A stretch of DNA of 29,595 bases from a virus, in IMG/VR virus record IMGVR_UViG_3300042895_000395, positions 1 to 29,595 of that record, one strand, 5' to 3'. The notes under the pieces were generated by a model that saw nothing but the letters and a program-made list of their open reading frames with translations, had not been told where the DNA came from and made no database searches. Shown here piece after piece: positions 6,598-15,422 of the stretch (positions are counted from its first letter, which is position 1; every line of letters begins with the position of its first letter). Position numbers and translations under genes: made by a program.

Positions 6598-9545
6598 TAG
6601 AGCATATTATAGCGGGCTACTCTATACCGCATAACGAAGGGGCTATACCTTTAACAAAAGAGGCTTACGATGTAAATAACCCACAAAAAAGGTTAAGCGA
6701 TTACTCTAAGACTATTACTATTCCTGAGGGCAAGTTAGTAAACCAAATCTTTGAACACGCTTTCGATGTTAACGTAGATTTTTTAACCTTTAATCCTAAC
6801 CTTAAAACAAGCTATCAGATACTACAAGACGGAGTATTAGTAATTGACGGATATTGCCAGCTTTTATCAATCAAAGACATAGACGGCTTAGTAACTTACG
6901 AGATAGCTGCTACGGGTAAGGTAGGTAACCTATTTGAGAAGATAAAGGATAAGTACTTACAAGACTTAGACCTATCCGCTTTAGACCACGCTTGGACTCA
7001 AGCTAATATAGAGGATAGCTGGACGGCTACAATAGGCGAGGGATACGTTTACCCTATGATAGATATAGGAGGGCGTAGTAGGTATACTCTTTGGAAAACT
7101 CAAGAATTTAAACCAGCTATTTACTTAAAGCAATACTTAGACGCTATAATCGAAGAGGCGGGATATACTTACGATAGCACTTTTTTAAACACAACGCTAT
7201 TTAAGAGCTTAATAATTCCTTACGGAAGCGGTAAGATACTTTTAGACAACGCTGCTATATTGTGTAAGGAGTTTAGTGCGGAATGCATAACAAGCGATTT
7301 AGTGCAATGCCAAAGTATAAGCGACCCAGCTAATTTAGCCGATAGTATTTTAGTCTTTGACAAAGCAGATTTTATCTCAGATTATTACGCTCGAGTAACT
7401 GCTAACGGTGGAGTATTAGAAAACCAATCTTGTTTAGAAGCTGAGTTCCCTAATGAATACTTTAATACTTGCGAGGACGAGTATAACGAGATGACGGGTA
7501 TTTATACTGCAGAAGCAGATAACAAAATAAGCCTTCAGGGAGTTTTAAATTTTGATTTAATTTATACGCAAATTGCAGTAAATACTACCGATATTCTTAA
7601 TTTTCTTTCATCTTCTCCAAACTTTAAAGCTTACGTAAGAGCTTTTGTAGTAGAAAAAATAGGTTTAAATTATACTATAAAACAAATACTACAACTTAAT
7701 ATAACGCAAAATGCAATAGACAACTCTTTATCCTCTCCAAGTTCCGTAATACCTAATAATTCAGTTACTTTTAAAACTGGGGAAATAGATACTACTTTGG
7801 GCGGTGAGTATTTTATTTCTATTGGAGAGGTTTATTATGTATCTAATAATTTTGTAGCGGCGGTACATAATGAGTTTGACTTTAAATTAAAAACGGGAAG
7901 TACTTTAGCGTCTAAATATTTAGAGACTGAGCTTGGAGTAGGTGAGACAATTATTACAAATTTAGTTATACCAAAACAAATTAAGCAAATAGATTTATTT
8001 AGTAGTGTTATTAAGCGTTTTAACCTTTATATAGATTATGACCCTTTAGACGATACTAAATTAATAATAGAGACAAGAGACGATTACCTAACCTCTGACA
8101 AAGTAGATATAGAGCAAATGGTAGATAGGTCAAAAGATTACCTTATTAAGCCTTTAGGAGCTTTAGACGCTGGTAGGTTTATCTTTGCAGACCAAGAAGA
8201 CAAAGACTCTTTAAACGATAACTATAAGAATATCTATGACGAGGTTTACGGACAAAAAATAATAAACGTAGACAACGATTTTATAACTTCAGATAAAACG
8301 ATAGGGACAATATTTGCACCTACTCCGCTTTATTCCTCAGACGATAACGATAGAGTTATATCGGCTATGCTATTTGTAAACGAAAATGGACAAGTAACAG
8401 AAGCTACCGCCAAAATTAGGCTTTTATATTGGGGTGGATTATTACCTACTCAAAAGTCTTGGGCGTTTGAAAGTAGCTTGAAAACTTCTTACCCTTACGC
8501 TGGTCATTTAGATAACCCTTACGAACCTACTTTTGATTTGAACTGGGGAGTACCTAAGCAGCTATTTTATAACTTTAACTACGGCAAGGTTTACACCCTT
8601 AACTATCCGAATACTAATTGCTATAATTTCTTTTGGAAAAAATATATAGAGGAGATTACCGACAAGAATAGCAAGATACTCGAATGCTATTTAGCTCTAA
8701 GACCTTACGACTACAACGAGCTTTCCTTCCGTAAGAACTATTACATTGATGGAAGCTATTGGAGATTATTAAGCGTAACAGATTATGACGCTACAAGCGG
8801 ACAGACTACAAAGTGTACCTTTTTAAAGGTAGAGCCTAAAGCAGCGTTTATAGGAGAGATTAAACCAGTATACGGAGGTATCGGAACTTATGAAAACGGA
8901 AACGAGTTACCAATAGGCAACGGACTTGTAAAGCCTAACGGTAATACTGGTCAGACTCAGGACTCTCTACAATTTGGAGAAAGCGTAAAGGGCGGCACTC
9001 GTTCGCTTATTGCTTCGGATAACGTAAGTCAATCCTTAAACTCTGTAAATGCGTTAGTTATTGGGAGTGACTACTCAGATGTAAACGCTGACAACGTAAC
9101 TATAATTAACTCTCCTTACACTAACGCTATAAGACCTGACGAGACTTATATTAACGGTCTATTCGTAGAGAAGTTAGCTTCTATCGTAGTTCCTACCTCA
9201 GTACTTGAAAACTTAACCCAAGGGCTTGAGGTATTACCTACTTTACCAGCCGACGAGTTTTACCAAATAACAAGGGGATATATTAGATTAAACGGAGACC
9301 CAGCTACAACGGGTAAAAAATTAGAGTTTCAAACCTCAGTAGAAGCTCACTCTTTGTATAGCATAAAAGCAGCGTTTTTTAATACCGCAAATAACGTAGG
9401 GTATATAGACGAAGACGCTCACATAGAAGCTGACATACACTTCGGAGAAGCTATAATCTTAAAAAGCCCCAGTACTGATATGACCTTTCCAAGCGGTGAT
9501 ACAACTTTAACAATTAATTTAGTATACAGAATAATAAAACTATAA
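6591..9545 (+). CDS. large tail hub / baseplate protein
   Basis: 984 residues. The N-terminal region (KRLSDYSKTITIPEGKLVNQ, then FNPNLKTSYQILQDG and a GYCQLLSI strand) resembles hub-type proteins that form the tail tip in Bacteroidota siphoviruses. The middle is mixed alpha/beta and the C-terminus (about 760-984) is beta-rich with Gly/Asn runs. No lysozyme or peptidase motif was found. About 7540-7940 (residues 316-450) is more A/T-rich with different codon choice than its flanks and may be an exchanged segment. It begins 7 nt before the previous stop and ends TAATG with the tape measure start. Confidence 0.6.
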   Translation: MVIEHIIAGYSIPHNEGAIPLTKEAYDVNNPQKRLSDYSKTITIPEGKLVNQIFEHAFDVNVDFLTFNPNLKTSYQILQDGVLVIDGYCQLLSIKDIDGLVTYEIAATGKVGNLFEKIKDKYLQDLDLSALDHAWTQANIEDSWTATIGEGYVYPMIDIGGRSRYTLWKTQEFKPAIYLKQYLDAIIEEAGYTYDSTFLNTTLFKSLIIPYGSGKILLDNAAILCKEFSAECITSDLVQCQSISDPANLADSILVFDKADFISDYYARVTANGGVLENQSCLEAEFPNEYFNTCEDEYNEMTGIYTAEADNKISLQGVLNFDLIYTQIAVNTTDILNFLSSSPNFKAYVRAFVVEKIGLNYTIKQILQLNITQNAIDNSLSSPSSVIPNNSVTFKTGEIDTTLGGEYFISIGEVYYVSNNFVAAVHNEFDFKLKTGSTLASKYLETELGVGETIITNLVIPKQIKQIDLFSSVIKRFNLYIDYDPLDDTKLIIETRDDYLTSDKVDIEQMVDRSKDYLIKPLGALDAGRFIFADQEDKDSLNDNYKNIYDEVYGQKIINVDNDFITSDKTIGTIFAPTPLYSSDDNDRVISAMLFVNENGQVTEATAKIRLLYWGGLLPTQKSWAFESSLKTSYPYAGHLDNPYEPTFDLNWGVPKQLFYNFNYGKVYTLNYPNTNCYNFFWKKYIEEITDKNSKILECYLALRPYDYNELSFRKNYYIDGSYWRLLSVTDYDATSGQTTKCTFLKVEPKAAFIGEIKPVYGGIGTYENGNELPIGNGLVKPNGNTGQTQDSLQFGESVKGGTRSLIASDNVSQSLNSVNALVIGSDYSDVNADNVTIINSPYTNAIRPDETYINGLFVEKLASIVVPTSVLENLTQGLEVLPTLPADEFYQITRGYIRLNGDPATTGKKLEFQTSVEAHSLYSIKAAFFNTANNVGYIDEDAHIEADIHFGEAIILKSPSTDMTFPSGDTTLTINLVYRIIKL

Positions 9546-11671
9546 TGGCAGATAAAAAAATAGCCTTAGACTTAGAGGTAAATATAAAAAAGGGTGATAT
9601 GACCCTTGCGGAGTTAAATAAGCAACTTCAAGACTTAGGCACTAATATCCAAGAGCAAAAGGATATATTAATCGAGTTTGAAAAAGAACTACTTGACCTC
9701 GATAAAATACAAGCAAGCACCTCTAAAACTGAGTTAGCAAGGCAAACAGAGTTAAAGGATAAACAAGAGGAGCTAAAAGTAGCTATTAAAGACCAAAGGT
9801 TAGCTATTAGAGACCTAACTAACGAGCAGTCTAAAGCTTCAGGAGAGGTAAACGCCTACAATAAAGAGCTTGAGAATACTAAAAAGGGATTAGATAAAAC
9901 CGCAGAAGCTCAAAAGAAAGCCGCAACTGGAAGCGGTATACTATCGAGAGGAGTAAAAGCCGTAGGGACTGCATTTAAAGCTCTTGGAATAGGCGCAGTA
10001 TTGGCAGCGTTAAAGTTTTTATTTGATGCATTAAGCCAAAACCAAAAAGTAGTAGACGTATTTAGCGTCGCTATGGAGACTATATCTATTGTATTAGGTA
10101 AGGTCGTAGGCGTTATAGTAGGAGTAGTAGAGCAAGTATCTAAAAGCTCTAAAGGATTTGAGGGCTTAAAGAATGTAATGCTGGGACTTTTGCGTTTAGC
10201 AATTACCCCGTTGCAATTAGCTTTCTATGGTATTAAGTTAGGCATACAAGAGGCGCAGCTAATTTGGGAGAAGTCCTTTTTTGGAAGTAAAGACGCTAAG
10301 ACTATAACAGAGCTTACTAAAGGAATAGAAGAAACTAAAGACTCGATAGCTGAGGTAGCAAAAGAAGCCGTAAAAGCTGGAAGCCAAGTAGGAAGTAATT
10401 TAGGTAAAGCTATAAGCGAAGTAGGGCAAGTAGTAACTGCTTCAGTAGACGGTATAAGCAAAATAAGTATAAGCGGAGCAATAGAGCAAGCTAAAACAAA
10501 CGTAGCTTTAAAAAACTCAGCATTATTGGCAGCGGCTCAACAAGGTTTATTGATAGAGCAGTACGATAGACTTGCGGAGAAGCAAAGACAAATAAGAGAT
10601 GACGAAAGTAAAAGCATAAGCGAAAGGATAACCGCTAATAACGAGTTAGGTAAAATCTTAGAGATGCAAGAGAAAGCTATGGTATCTCAGGCAGATTTAC
10701 AAATAGCGGCAGCGCAATCAGAGTTAAACAAAAATAATAATATAGAAAACCAAGTAGCTTTAACCGAAGCTCTTGCAAATAAGGCTGGAGTACTTGCAGC
10801 CGTAGAGGGTTTTAGGTCTGAGCAAATAGTAAATCAAATAGCTTTAAATAAAGAACTACTTGAGCAGAATAAAGCCTTAAGCCAAAGCGAATCAGACTTA
10901 GCTTATGAAAGACAGAAGTTTGACGCTATGCAAATAGAGGACAAATTAAAGTCTTTAATAACTTTAAGAGATATTGAAAAGGAACGCCAAAGAATAGAAG
11001 AGGAGAGATTACAAAAAATAGTAGATGACGCAAAGGCAGAGACTCAAGCAAAGGTAGACGCTCAAATAGCTTTAGACCAGTTTAAAGAAGCAAGCAGACA
11101 AGCTACACTAACTGCGGAGGCTGCGGTACTTGCAGAGATTACCGCTCTAAATAAAAAGGAGCAAGAAAATGCAGTAGCACTACAACAAGGTAAAATAGAC
11201 TTAGCAATAAACACTCTAAACGCAGTTAAAAGTCTTACTGAATCTTTTGCAAGAGAAGACGAGGCAAGCCAAAAGAAAGCGTTTGAGCTAAGTAAAGCAG
11301 TTAGTATAGGTATGAGTGTTATATCTACTTACGAGGCTGCGTTAGCGGCTTTTAAGACTGCTCAAAGTTCGCCAATTACTGCTATATTCCCAGCATATCC
11401 AGCCGTACAAGCTGGTCTTGCTACTGCCTTCGGTTTAGCTCAGGTAAATAATATAAGAAAGTCGCAATTTAAAGGTAGTTCGGTATCTCCTACAAGCCCT
11501 ACTACTTCAAGTTTAGGCGGTGGAGGTGCTGGAGTTAGTCCAATAGGGTTTACTCAAACTGCAAACTCTAACGATACGCCTATGACTAAGGTAATAGTAA
11601 CCGAAACAGACATACGCAGAGCTACAAGAAACATAGACGGAATTTATAGCAAAGCCGTAGTCGTAGAGTAA
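9545..11671 (+). CDS. tape measure protein
   Basis: 708 residues. Long coiled coils dominate (about 10-125 and 340-600, rich in Lys, Glu, Gln, Ala), separated by hydrophobic membrane-like segments near 143-165 and 170-200 (GVKAVGTAFKALGIGAVLAALKF; AISMETISIVLGKVVGVIVGVV-like). A second hydrophobic Ala-rich stretch lies near 600-640 and the tail end is Gly/Ser/Pro-rich. This combination is that of tape measure proteins, which set tail length and are ejected with the DNA. At about 0.15 nm per residue it would match a tail near 100 nm. It ends immediately against the stop of the convergent minus-strand gene. Confidence 0.8.
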   Translation: MADKKIALDLEVNIKKGDMTLAELNKQLQDLGTNIQEQKDILIEFEKELLDLDKIQASTSKTELARQTELKDKQEELKVAIKDQRLAIRDLTNEQSKASGEVNAYNKELENTKKGLDKTAEAQKKAATGSGILSRGVKAVGTAFKALGIGAVLAALKFLFDALSQNQKVVDVFSVAMETISIVLGKVVGVIVGVVEQVSKSSKGFEGLKNVMLGLLRLAITPLQLAFYGIKLGIQEAQLIWEKSFFGSKDAKTITELTKGIEETKDSIAEVAKEAVKAGSQVGSNLGKAISEVGQVVTASVDGISKISISGAIEQAKTNVALKNSALLAAAQQGLLIEQYDRLAEKQRQIRDDESKSISERITANNELGKILEMQEKAMVSQADLQIAAAQSELNKNNNIENQVALTEALANKAGVLAAVEGFRSEQIVNQIALNKELLEQNKALSQSESDLAYERQKFDAMQIEDKLKSLITLRDIEKERQRIEEERLQKIVDDAKAETQAKVDAQIALDQFKEASRQATLTAEAAVLAEITALNKKEQENAVALQQGKIDLAINTLNAVKSLTESFAREDEASQKKAFELSKAVSIGMSVISTYEAALAAFKTAQSSPITAIFPAYPAVQAGLATAFGLAQVNNIRKSQFKGSSVSPTSPTTSSLGGGGAGVSPIGFTQTANSNDTPMTKVIVTETDIRRATRNIDGIYSKAVVVE

Positions 11672-11866
11672 CTAAGCAAATAGCCGAGCTACAAAGTTAT
11701 CGTACTCGGCTTCTATGCTTGTCTTATCGGTTAAAGTAGTTTTGTACTTTTGTTCTTTGTAAGTTATAGTAATCCTTAGACTATCTAAACGCTTTATGTA
11801 CATCTCTACAAAGCAATCCTCGAGAGCTGGTATAAACTCGCTGAGGTTTTTAATCTCTATCTTCAT
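11672..11866 (-). CDS. small unknown protein
   Basis: 64 residues, beta-strand-rich with alternating charges (MKIEIKNLSEFI at the start, LRITITYKEQKYKTTL in the middle). It has no signal peptide or membrane segment and no recognised domain. It is translationally coupled (ATGA) to the lysozyme-like gene upstream, so the pair forms a two-gene minus-strand unit. Its stop abuts the tape measure stop with no room for a terminator between them. Confidence 0.65.
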   Translation of the reverse strand: MKIEIKNLSEFIPALEDCFVEMYIKRLDSLRITITYKEQKYKTTLTDKTSIEAEYDNFVARLFA

Positions 11867-12273
11867 TTTATTTGTTTTCTTACTTTATTCCAGTATTTAA
11901 GCGTTTTAGGGTTATTTTTTCCATTATAGCCTCCGTTCCACACTCTTGCTATTTTTTCGTTACTCGCTTCTTTAATATTAGAGCGTAGTATATTAAACAT
12001 CTGAATGCTTTTAACCTTACTCCACCTATCGTACAAAGTAAAGCTATCCTTACCTACTAACCTATTTACTTCTCTAACCATTATAGGGCGTATTTGCAAG
12101 CAGCCTACTGCATCTTCTTTTGAGTTATAAGCCAACGTATCACCTCCGCTCTCTACTTCTATTATGGCAGCTATTAGAGGGTCTTGCATTGTTTCTTCTT
12201 TTGTTTTATCGTACTGCACTGAGGCGGTGCAAAAAAACATAAAAATCGGGATTATTAAAAGTGTATATTTCAT
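11863..12273 (-). CDS. exported lysozyme / transglycosylase-like protein
   Basis: 136 residues. An N-terminal hydrophobic signal (YTLLIIPIFMFFCTA) suggests export; a cysteine at 15 is present but the residues before it do not form a good lipobox. The mature part has IIEVESGGDTLAYNS (E39 or E41 as candidate catalytic acid), GCLQIRPI (57-64) and a C-terminal WNGG, the pattern of lysozyme-like/SLT-type peptidoglycan-cleaving enzymes. It lies on the strand opposite to all surrounding virion genes and has its own promoter (12291-12320) that matches those of the early genes. It may act from the infected or lysogenised cell rather than as a virion lysin. Confidence 0.65.
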   Translation of the reverse strand: MKYTLLIIPIFMFFCTASVQYDKTKEETMQDPLIAAIIEVESGGDTLAYNSKEDAVGCLQIRPIMVREVNRLVGKDSFTLYDRWSKVKSIQMFNILRSNIKEASNEKIARVWNGGYNGKNNPKTLKYWNKVRKQIK

Positions 12274-12290
12274 ATCTATTAATATATTGG

Positions 12291-12320
12291 CAAATATAGT
12301 ATTTAATTTTAATACGCAAG
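12291..12320 (-). promoter_or_regulatory. promoter with palindromic operator (copy 1)
   Basis: Read on the minus strand: CTTG near -33, then GTATTAAAATTAAATAC (12315-12299), then the -7 box TATATTTG (12298-12291), 17 nt before the ATG of the lysozyme-like gene. The 17-nt element is a near-perfect palindrome and is shared, at exactly the same place against the box, with two early promoters at 26.2 and 26.95 kb. TAnnTTTG is the Bacteroidota -7 consensus. Confidence 0.75.
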
Positions 12321-12378
12321 CTATTTATTTATAAAAGTTTATTGCCCCTTGTTTATTCCTATCGTATATACTTTAAGA

Positions 12379-13509
12379 ATGGATTTGCCTTTTATCGAAT
12401 TTAAGCTAAGCGATGACGTCGAAGGACTGCAAGCGATAGCCTTTGTAGATGCTCCCGCTATTGGATTAAACTATCAGGCTTTTGCCCCGCATAAGTTTGA
12501 AATAATTAACGAGGAAAAAAGAATAGTAATGGGTGCAGCTATGATACCTGACCTACCTATTTATCGTAGAGACGAGAGAGGCGAGTACTATGCTATATTC
12601 CGTAAGGAAACTATAAAGGCGTTGGTACAAAAGCTATTCAAAGAAAACAAACACAACAATTTTAACGAGCAGCACAACGCTTTTAAGATATTAGATGGAG
12701 TATATATCTACCAATCTTTTATTACTGACCAAGAACTCGGCATTTTAGCCCCCAAAGGTTTTGAGAACGTAGCAGACGGTACTTGGTTTATCGCTGCAAA
12801 AGTAGAGAATGACGAGGCTTGGTCTAAAGTTAAAGAAGACGGAATCCTAAAAGGATTTAGCGTTGAGGGTGTTTTCGATTTAGAACCGTACAAATTTAAA
12901 AAAATGAATAAAATCAATTTAGAAAGCGTAATAAATACGCTCAAGTCTGTATTTTCAGACGAAGAGGTAGCGGCTGAGGAAAAAATCTTCGGTGAGGCTG
13001 CTTTAGTAGACGGAACTATTGTAAAATGGGAAGGCGAACTAATGGAAGGTACTGCGATAACCGTAGTATTACCTGAAGGTGAAGTAGCAGCCCCTGACGG
13101 TATCCACGAAGTATCTGACGGAACTATTATCGAGACCGCTGGAGGCTTAGTAGTAAACATCCAACCGATGAGCGAAATTGCAAGTGAAGAAAACGAGTTC
13201 ACTACTGAGATGCTTAACGAAATGGTAGAGAAAGCTCTTGCAAAATATGCTGAGGCTTTTACTGCTACTTTAGAAGGTGTTAAAGCTGAGAACGCTGGTC
13301 TTAAATTAGAGCTTGCAGCTATCGTAGCTGACAAAGAAAGTTTAAAAAAAGAATTTAGCGCAACTTTAAGTAAGGTAGGTACTGAGCTTGAAGAAATCGT
13401 AAAGAGTGAGGCGGCTACCTCTTCAAAGCCACAAGAATTTAAAGCGCAATCAAGAGCCGAAAAAGCGGCTGCTATGGGTGCGGTTATCAGAGCAAACAAA
13501 TTAAAATAA
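12379..13509 (+). CDS. prohead protease-scaffold fusion (XkdF-like)
   Basis: 376 residues from the ATG at 12379; an in-frame TTG at 12349 would add ten residues but is less likely. The N-terminal part (LPFIEFKLSDDVEGLQAIAF, VDAPAIG, GAAMIPDLPIYR) matches XkdF-like phage serine proteases that mature the capsid; LKGFSVEG is a further typical strand. From about residue 175 the protein changes to an acidic, helical scaffold-like region (MNKINLESVINTLKSVF, then an Ala/Glu/Lys coiled coil ending in QSRAEKAAAMGAVIRANK). The major capsid gene follows 10 nt downstream. An in-frame ATG at 12904 probably gives a separate scaffold. Confidence 0.75.
   Translation: MDLPFIEFKLSDDVEGLQAIAFVDAPAIGLNYQAFAPHKFEIINEEKRIVMGAAMIPDLPIYRRDERGEYYAIFRKETIKALVQKLFKENKHNNFNEQHNAFKILDGVYIYQSFITDQELGILAPKGFENVADGTWFIAAKVENDEAWSKVKEDGILKGFSVEGVFDLEPYKFKKMNKINLESVINTLKSVFSDEEVAAEEKIFGEAALVDGTIVKWEGELMEGTAITVVLPEGEVAAPDGIHEVSDGTIIETAGGLVVNIQPMSEIASEENEFTTEMLNEMVEKALAKYAEAFTATLEGVKAENAGLKLELAAIVADKESLKKEFSATLSKVGTELEEIVKSEAATSSKPQEFKAQSRAEKAAAMGAVIRANKLK
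12904..13509 (+). CDS. possible internal scaffold start (nested gene)
   Basis: An ATG at 12904 in the same frame as the protease is preceded by AAATTTAAAAAA, the A-rich leader type that favours initiation in Bacteroidota. It would give a 201-residue acidic, coiled-coil protein without the protease domain, analogous to lambda Nu3 inside gene C. The evidence is only the start context and the domain boundary falling at the same point. Confidence 0.4.
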   Translation: MNKINLESVINTLKSVFSDEEVAAEEKIFGEAALVDGTIVKWEGELMEGTAITVVLPEGEVAAPDGIHEVSDGTIIETAGGLVVNIQPMSEIASEENEFTTEMLNEMVEKALAKYAEAFTATLEGVKAENAGLKLELAAIVADKESLKKEFSATLSKVGTELEEIVKSEAATSSKPQEFKAQSRAEKAAAMGAVIRANKLK

Positions 13510-13519
13510 ATAAACAAAA

Positions 13520-14458
13520 ATGGCATTTAATGTATCGTCGCTTACTAACTACGTAAACGAACAATCAACGGACCTAATCTCGAGATTATACTTCGAGAAA
13601 ACTTCAAGTGATTATTTCACTTTACAATCAGGCGTTAAAAAAACTGACGCTTTACACCTTTTAGCAGTAACTGCTTTTCCTCAGGATGGTAGCGGATGTT
13701 CTCCGACTGCTTCAGGTAGTGTAGTGTTTACTAACAGAGACATCACCGTAGGTCAAATCACTTACTTTGACGGTTTTTGTATGAAAGACCTTATCCCTAA
13801 ATATACTCAAATCTTGCTAAGAGCTGGTAACGCTGAAACTGAGGATATGGCTTTTGAAGCTGAGGTTGCTGATTCTATAATCAAAACTATTATGGAGCAT
13901 AACGAGACTGCTGATTGGCAAGGAGATACTGCTTCAGGTAACGTATTTATCAATAGATATGACGGACTTATCAAAATAATCGGTGCCGCTGGTACTGCTA
14001 TCGCTGGCAATACTTCTGCCGCTACTTCTATCACTTCAGGCGCTTCAGGTAACGTAGATACTATAATCAATAACATCTGTAACGCAAGACCAGCGAAAGT
14101 TAAGTCTGCTCTTAACCAAGTGTTATTCGTAGGTCAAGATACTTTTGACAAATTCGTAGATACTTTAAACGCTAAAAATCTATTTAACGTAGACGCTACT
14201 TCTTGGGCTAACTACTCAGTATCTATCCCAGGTAAAAACGTTACTTTGGTAGGTGTTGTAGGTCTTGACGGTACTAACAGAATGTTCCTTGGAACTTCAG
14301 ATAACTTCTTCTTAGGTTTTGACTTACAAAATGACGAAGAAGAATTTGATATGTGGTACGAAAAACTTGAAGACAAAGTTTACTACAGAGTTAAATTTAA
14401 GAGAGGTTTACAAGTAGCTTACCCTAACGAAATCGTTCAGTTTACCTTATCGGCATAG
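13520..14458 (+). CDS. major capsid protein (HK97 fold)
   Basis: 312 residues. The closing segment GLDGTNRMFLGTSDNFFLGF, DLQNDEEEFDMWYEKLEDKVYYRVKFKRGLQVAYPNEIV (about 251-307) is typical of Bacteroidota phage major capsid proteins. Unlike its neighbours it often uses C-ending codons (ATC, AAC, GAC), as expected for a very highly expressed gene. It follows the protease-scaffold at 10 nt, with an A-rich leader (AATAAATAAACAAAA). No separate delta domain was recognised beyond the first 60 residues. Confidence 0.85.
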   Translation: MAFNVSSLTNYVNEQSTDLISRLYFEKTSSDYFTLQSGVKKTDALHLLAVTAFPQDGSGCSPTASGSVVFTNRDITVGQITYFDGFCMKDLIPKYTQILLRAGNAETEDMAFEAEVADSIIKTIMEHNETADWQGDTASGNVFINRYDGLIKIIGAAGTAIAGNTSAATSITSGASGNVDTIINNICNARPAKVKSALNQVLFVGQDTFDKFVDTLNAKNLFNVDATSWANYSVSIPGKNVTLVGVVGLDGTNRMFLGTSDNFFLGFDLQNDEEEFDMWYEKLEDKVYYRVKFKRGLQVAYPNEIVQFTLSA

Positions 14459-14467
14459 TTTCACATA

Positions 14468-14482
14468 ACAATTTAAAATATA
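14468..14482 (+). repeat. shared leader element, copy 1
   Basis: ACAATTTAAAATATA, identical to 18296-18310. Both copies lie within 25 nt upstream of start codons of small virion genes (14489 and 18319) and probably serve as A/T-rich translation enhancers. Confidence 0.5.
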
Positions 14483-14488
14483 AATATT

Positions 14489-14998
14489 ATGTGTAACTTA
14501 ACTCAAGGATTTTTAGTAGGCTGTAACGATAGTGCTGGAGGTATAGCGGAATTTTGGTTCGCTAATATGCCTACTAACTTCGTAGTAGCTTACAACGCAA
14601 GCGGTCAAGCCTCTTCTGTAACAGGAACGGGACTTGCTTACTACAAATACGAATGTACAAATGCTCAGGGAGCAGCTTCTACTATGAACGATAACCCAAC
14701 GGTTAACGCTCAGAACGGAACAAGCTACTTTGACCAAACTTGTACTTACGTATTAAATAAAATGGACTCGGCAAAACGTAACGAAATTAAGTTGCTTTCA
14801 AGAGCCAAACTATCTATAATCATAAAAGACAACAATGGTCTTTATTGGTTAATGGGTGCTAAAAACGGAGTCAGAATGACCGCTGGAGACAACGGTACTG
14901 GTACTGCTTTAGGAGATAGAAATGGTTATAGCCTTTCTTTCCAAGGTCAAGAGCCTGAGCCAATGGCACTTTACATAGGCACTTTGCCTTTAGCTTAA
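14489..14998 (+). CDS. probable major tail tube protein
   Basis: 169 residues, beta-rich, with cysteines at 2 and 12 in CNLTQGFLVGCNDSAGGIAE and a later LSRAKLSIIIKDNNGLYWLMG strand pair. Bacteroidota phages commonly have such a C...GC.d..GGI protein shortly after the capsid gene, and a tail tube role is likely because no other gene here fits. C-ending codons are frequent, as in the capsid gene, and a strong terminator follows, consistent with high expression. A second virion role, such as a capsid decoration protein, is possible. Confidence 0.5.
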   Translation: MCNLTQGFLVGCNDSAGGIAEFWFANMPTNFVVAYNASGQASSVTGTGLAYYKYECTNAQGAASTMNDNPTVNAQNGTSYFDQTCTYVLNKMDSAKRNEIKLLSRAKLSIIIKDNNGLYWLMGAKNGVRMTAGDNGTGTALGDRNGYSLSFQGQEPEPMALYIGTLPLA

Positions 14999-15000
14999 TA

Positions 15001-15014
15001 AGAGTTTAAACTCT
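15001..15014 (+). repeat. 14-bp perfect palindrome
   Basis: AGAGTTTAAACTCT just after the stop of the tail-tube-like gene and 8 nt before the terminator hairpin. It could form a short hairpin protecting the 3' end or bind a protein. Confidence 0.5.
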
Positions 15015-15022
15015 AACAATAC

Positions 15023-15056
15023 AGCCCACTACTTAGCGGTGGTGGGCTTTTTTTTT
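15023..15056 (+). terminator. rho-independent terminator
   Basis: Stem AGCCCACTAC / GTGGTGGGCT (10 bp, one G-T pair) with the loop TTAGCG, followed directly by nine T. It ends the capsid/tail-tube transcript, probably partially, since the portal and connectors downstream are on the same strand. Confidence 0.85.
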
Positions 15057-15059
15057 ACA

Positions 15060-15422
15060 ATGGACATAATCACAAAAAACACAACCAACTATATTTATAC
15101 TAATATCTCTAACGAGGTTGAGTATTCCTATTTCACTATGACCATTGAAGCGGCTGAGTATAAGGTAAACGCTACTTTAGAAGCACCGCAAGGCATAAAC
15201 GGAAGGTATGTATACTTTATCTTAAAAGACGGAGTACAAGACCTTGCAGATGCCACAATAGACCTCCCAAACAACGGAGACTATCCATATAAGATTATAA
15301 ACGCCACTACTTTGGGCGGAACTACGGGTATTGAGATACACCGAGGTATATTAAGATTAAAACAACCGCAAGAAATAGTATATTCGTATACAAATCAGGA
15401 AACGACCATTATTTATGAATAA
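15060..15422 (+). CDS. small virion-region protein of unknown function
   Basis: 120 residues starting at ATG 15060, three bases after the terminator T run; an in-frame GTG at 15039 lies inside the hairpin and is not credible. The sequence is beta-rich (KVNATLEAPQGINGRYVYFI; a NGDYPYKIINATT strand) without membrane segments, and looks like a small immunoglobulin-like virion protein. It overlaps the portal start by 8 nt. No family was recognised. Confidence 0.6.
   Translation: MDIITKNTTNYIYTNISNEVEYSYFTMTIEAAEYKVNATLEAPQGINGRYVYFILKDGVQDLADATIDLPNNGDYPYKIINATTLGGTTGIEIHRGILRLKQPQEIVYSYTNQETTIIYE

Noticed and set aside
12349-12378. TTG start of the protease gene at 12349
   Set aside because: Adds only ten residues outside the family's usual N-terminus; ATG 12379 begins the recognised motif.
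12340-12378. Plus-strand promoter for the capsid operon (TATACTTTA)
   Set aside because: Does not fit TAnnTTTG and the box would overlap the start codon.
12708-13526. Long minus-strand open frame (272 codons) antisense to the protease-scaffold
   Set aside because: Low-complexity Ser/Ala/Pro sequence typical of a mirror frame of a coding gene; the plus strand has a coherent protease and scaffold.
15039-15059. GTG start at 15039
   Set aside because: Lies in the terminator stem and would translate the T run as FFFT; ATG 15060 follows directly.
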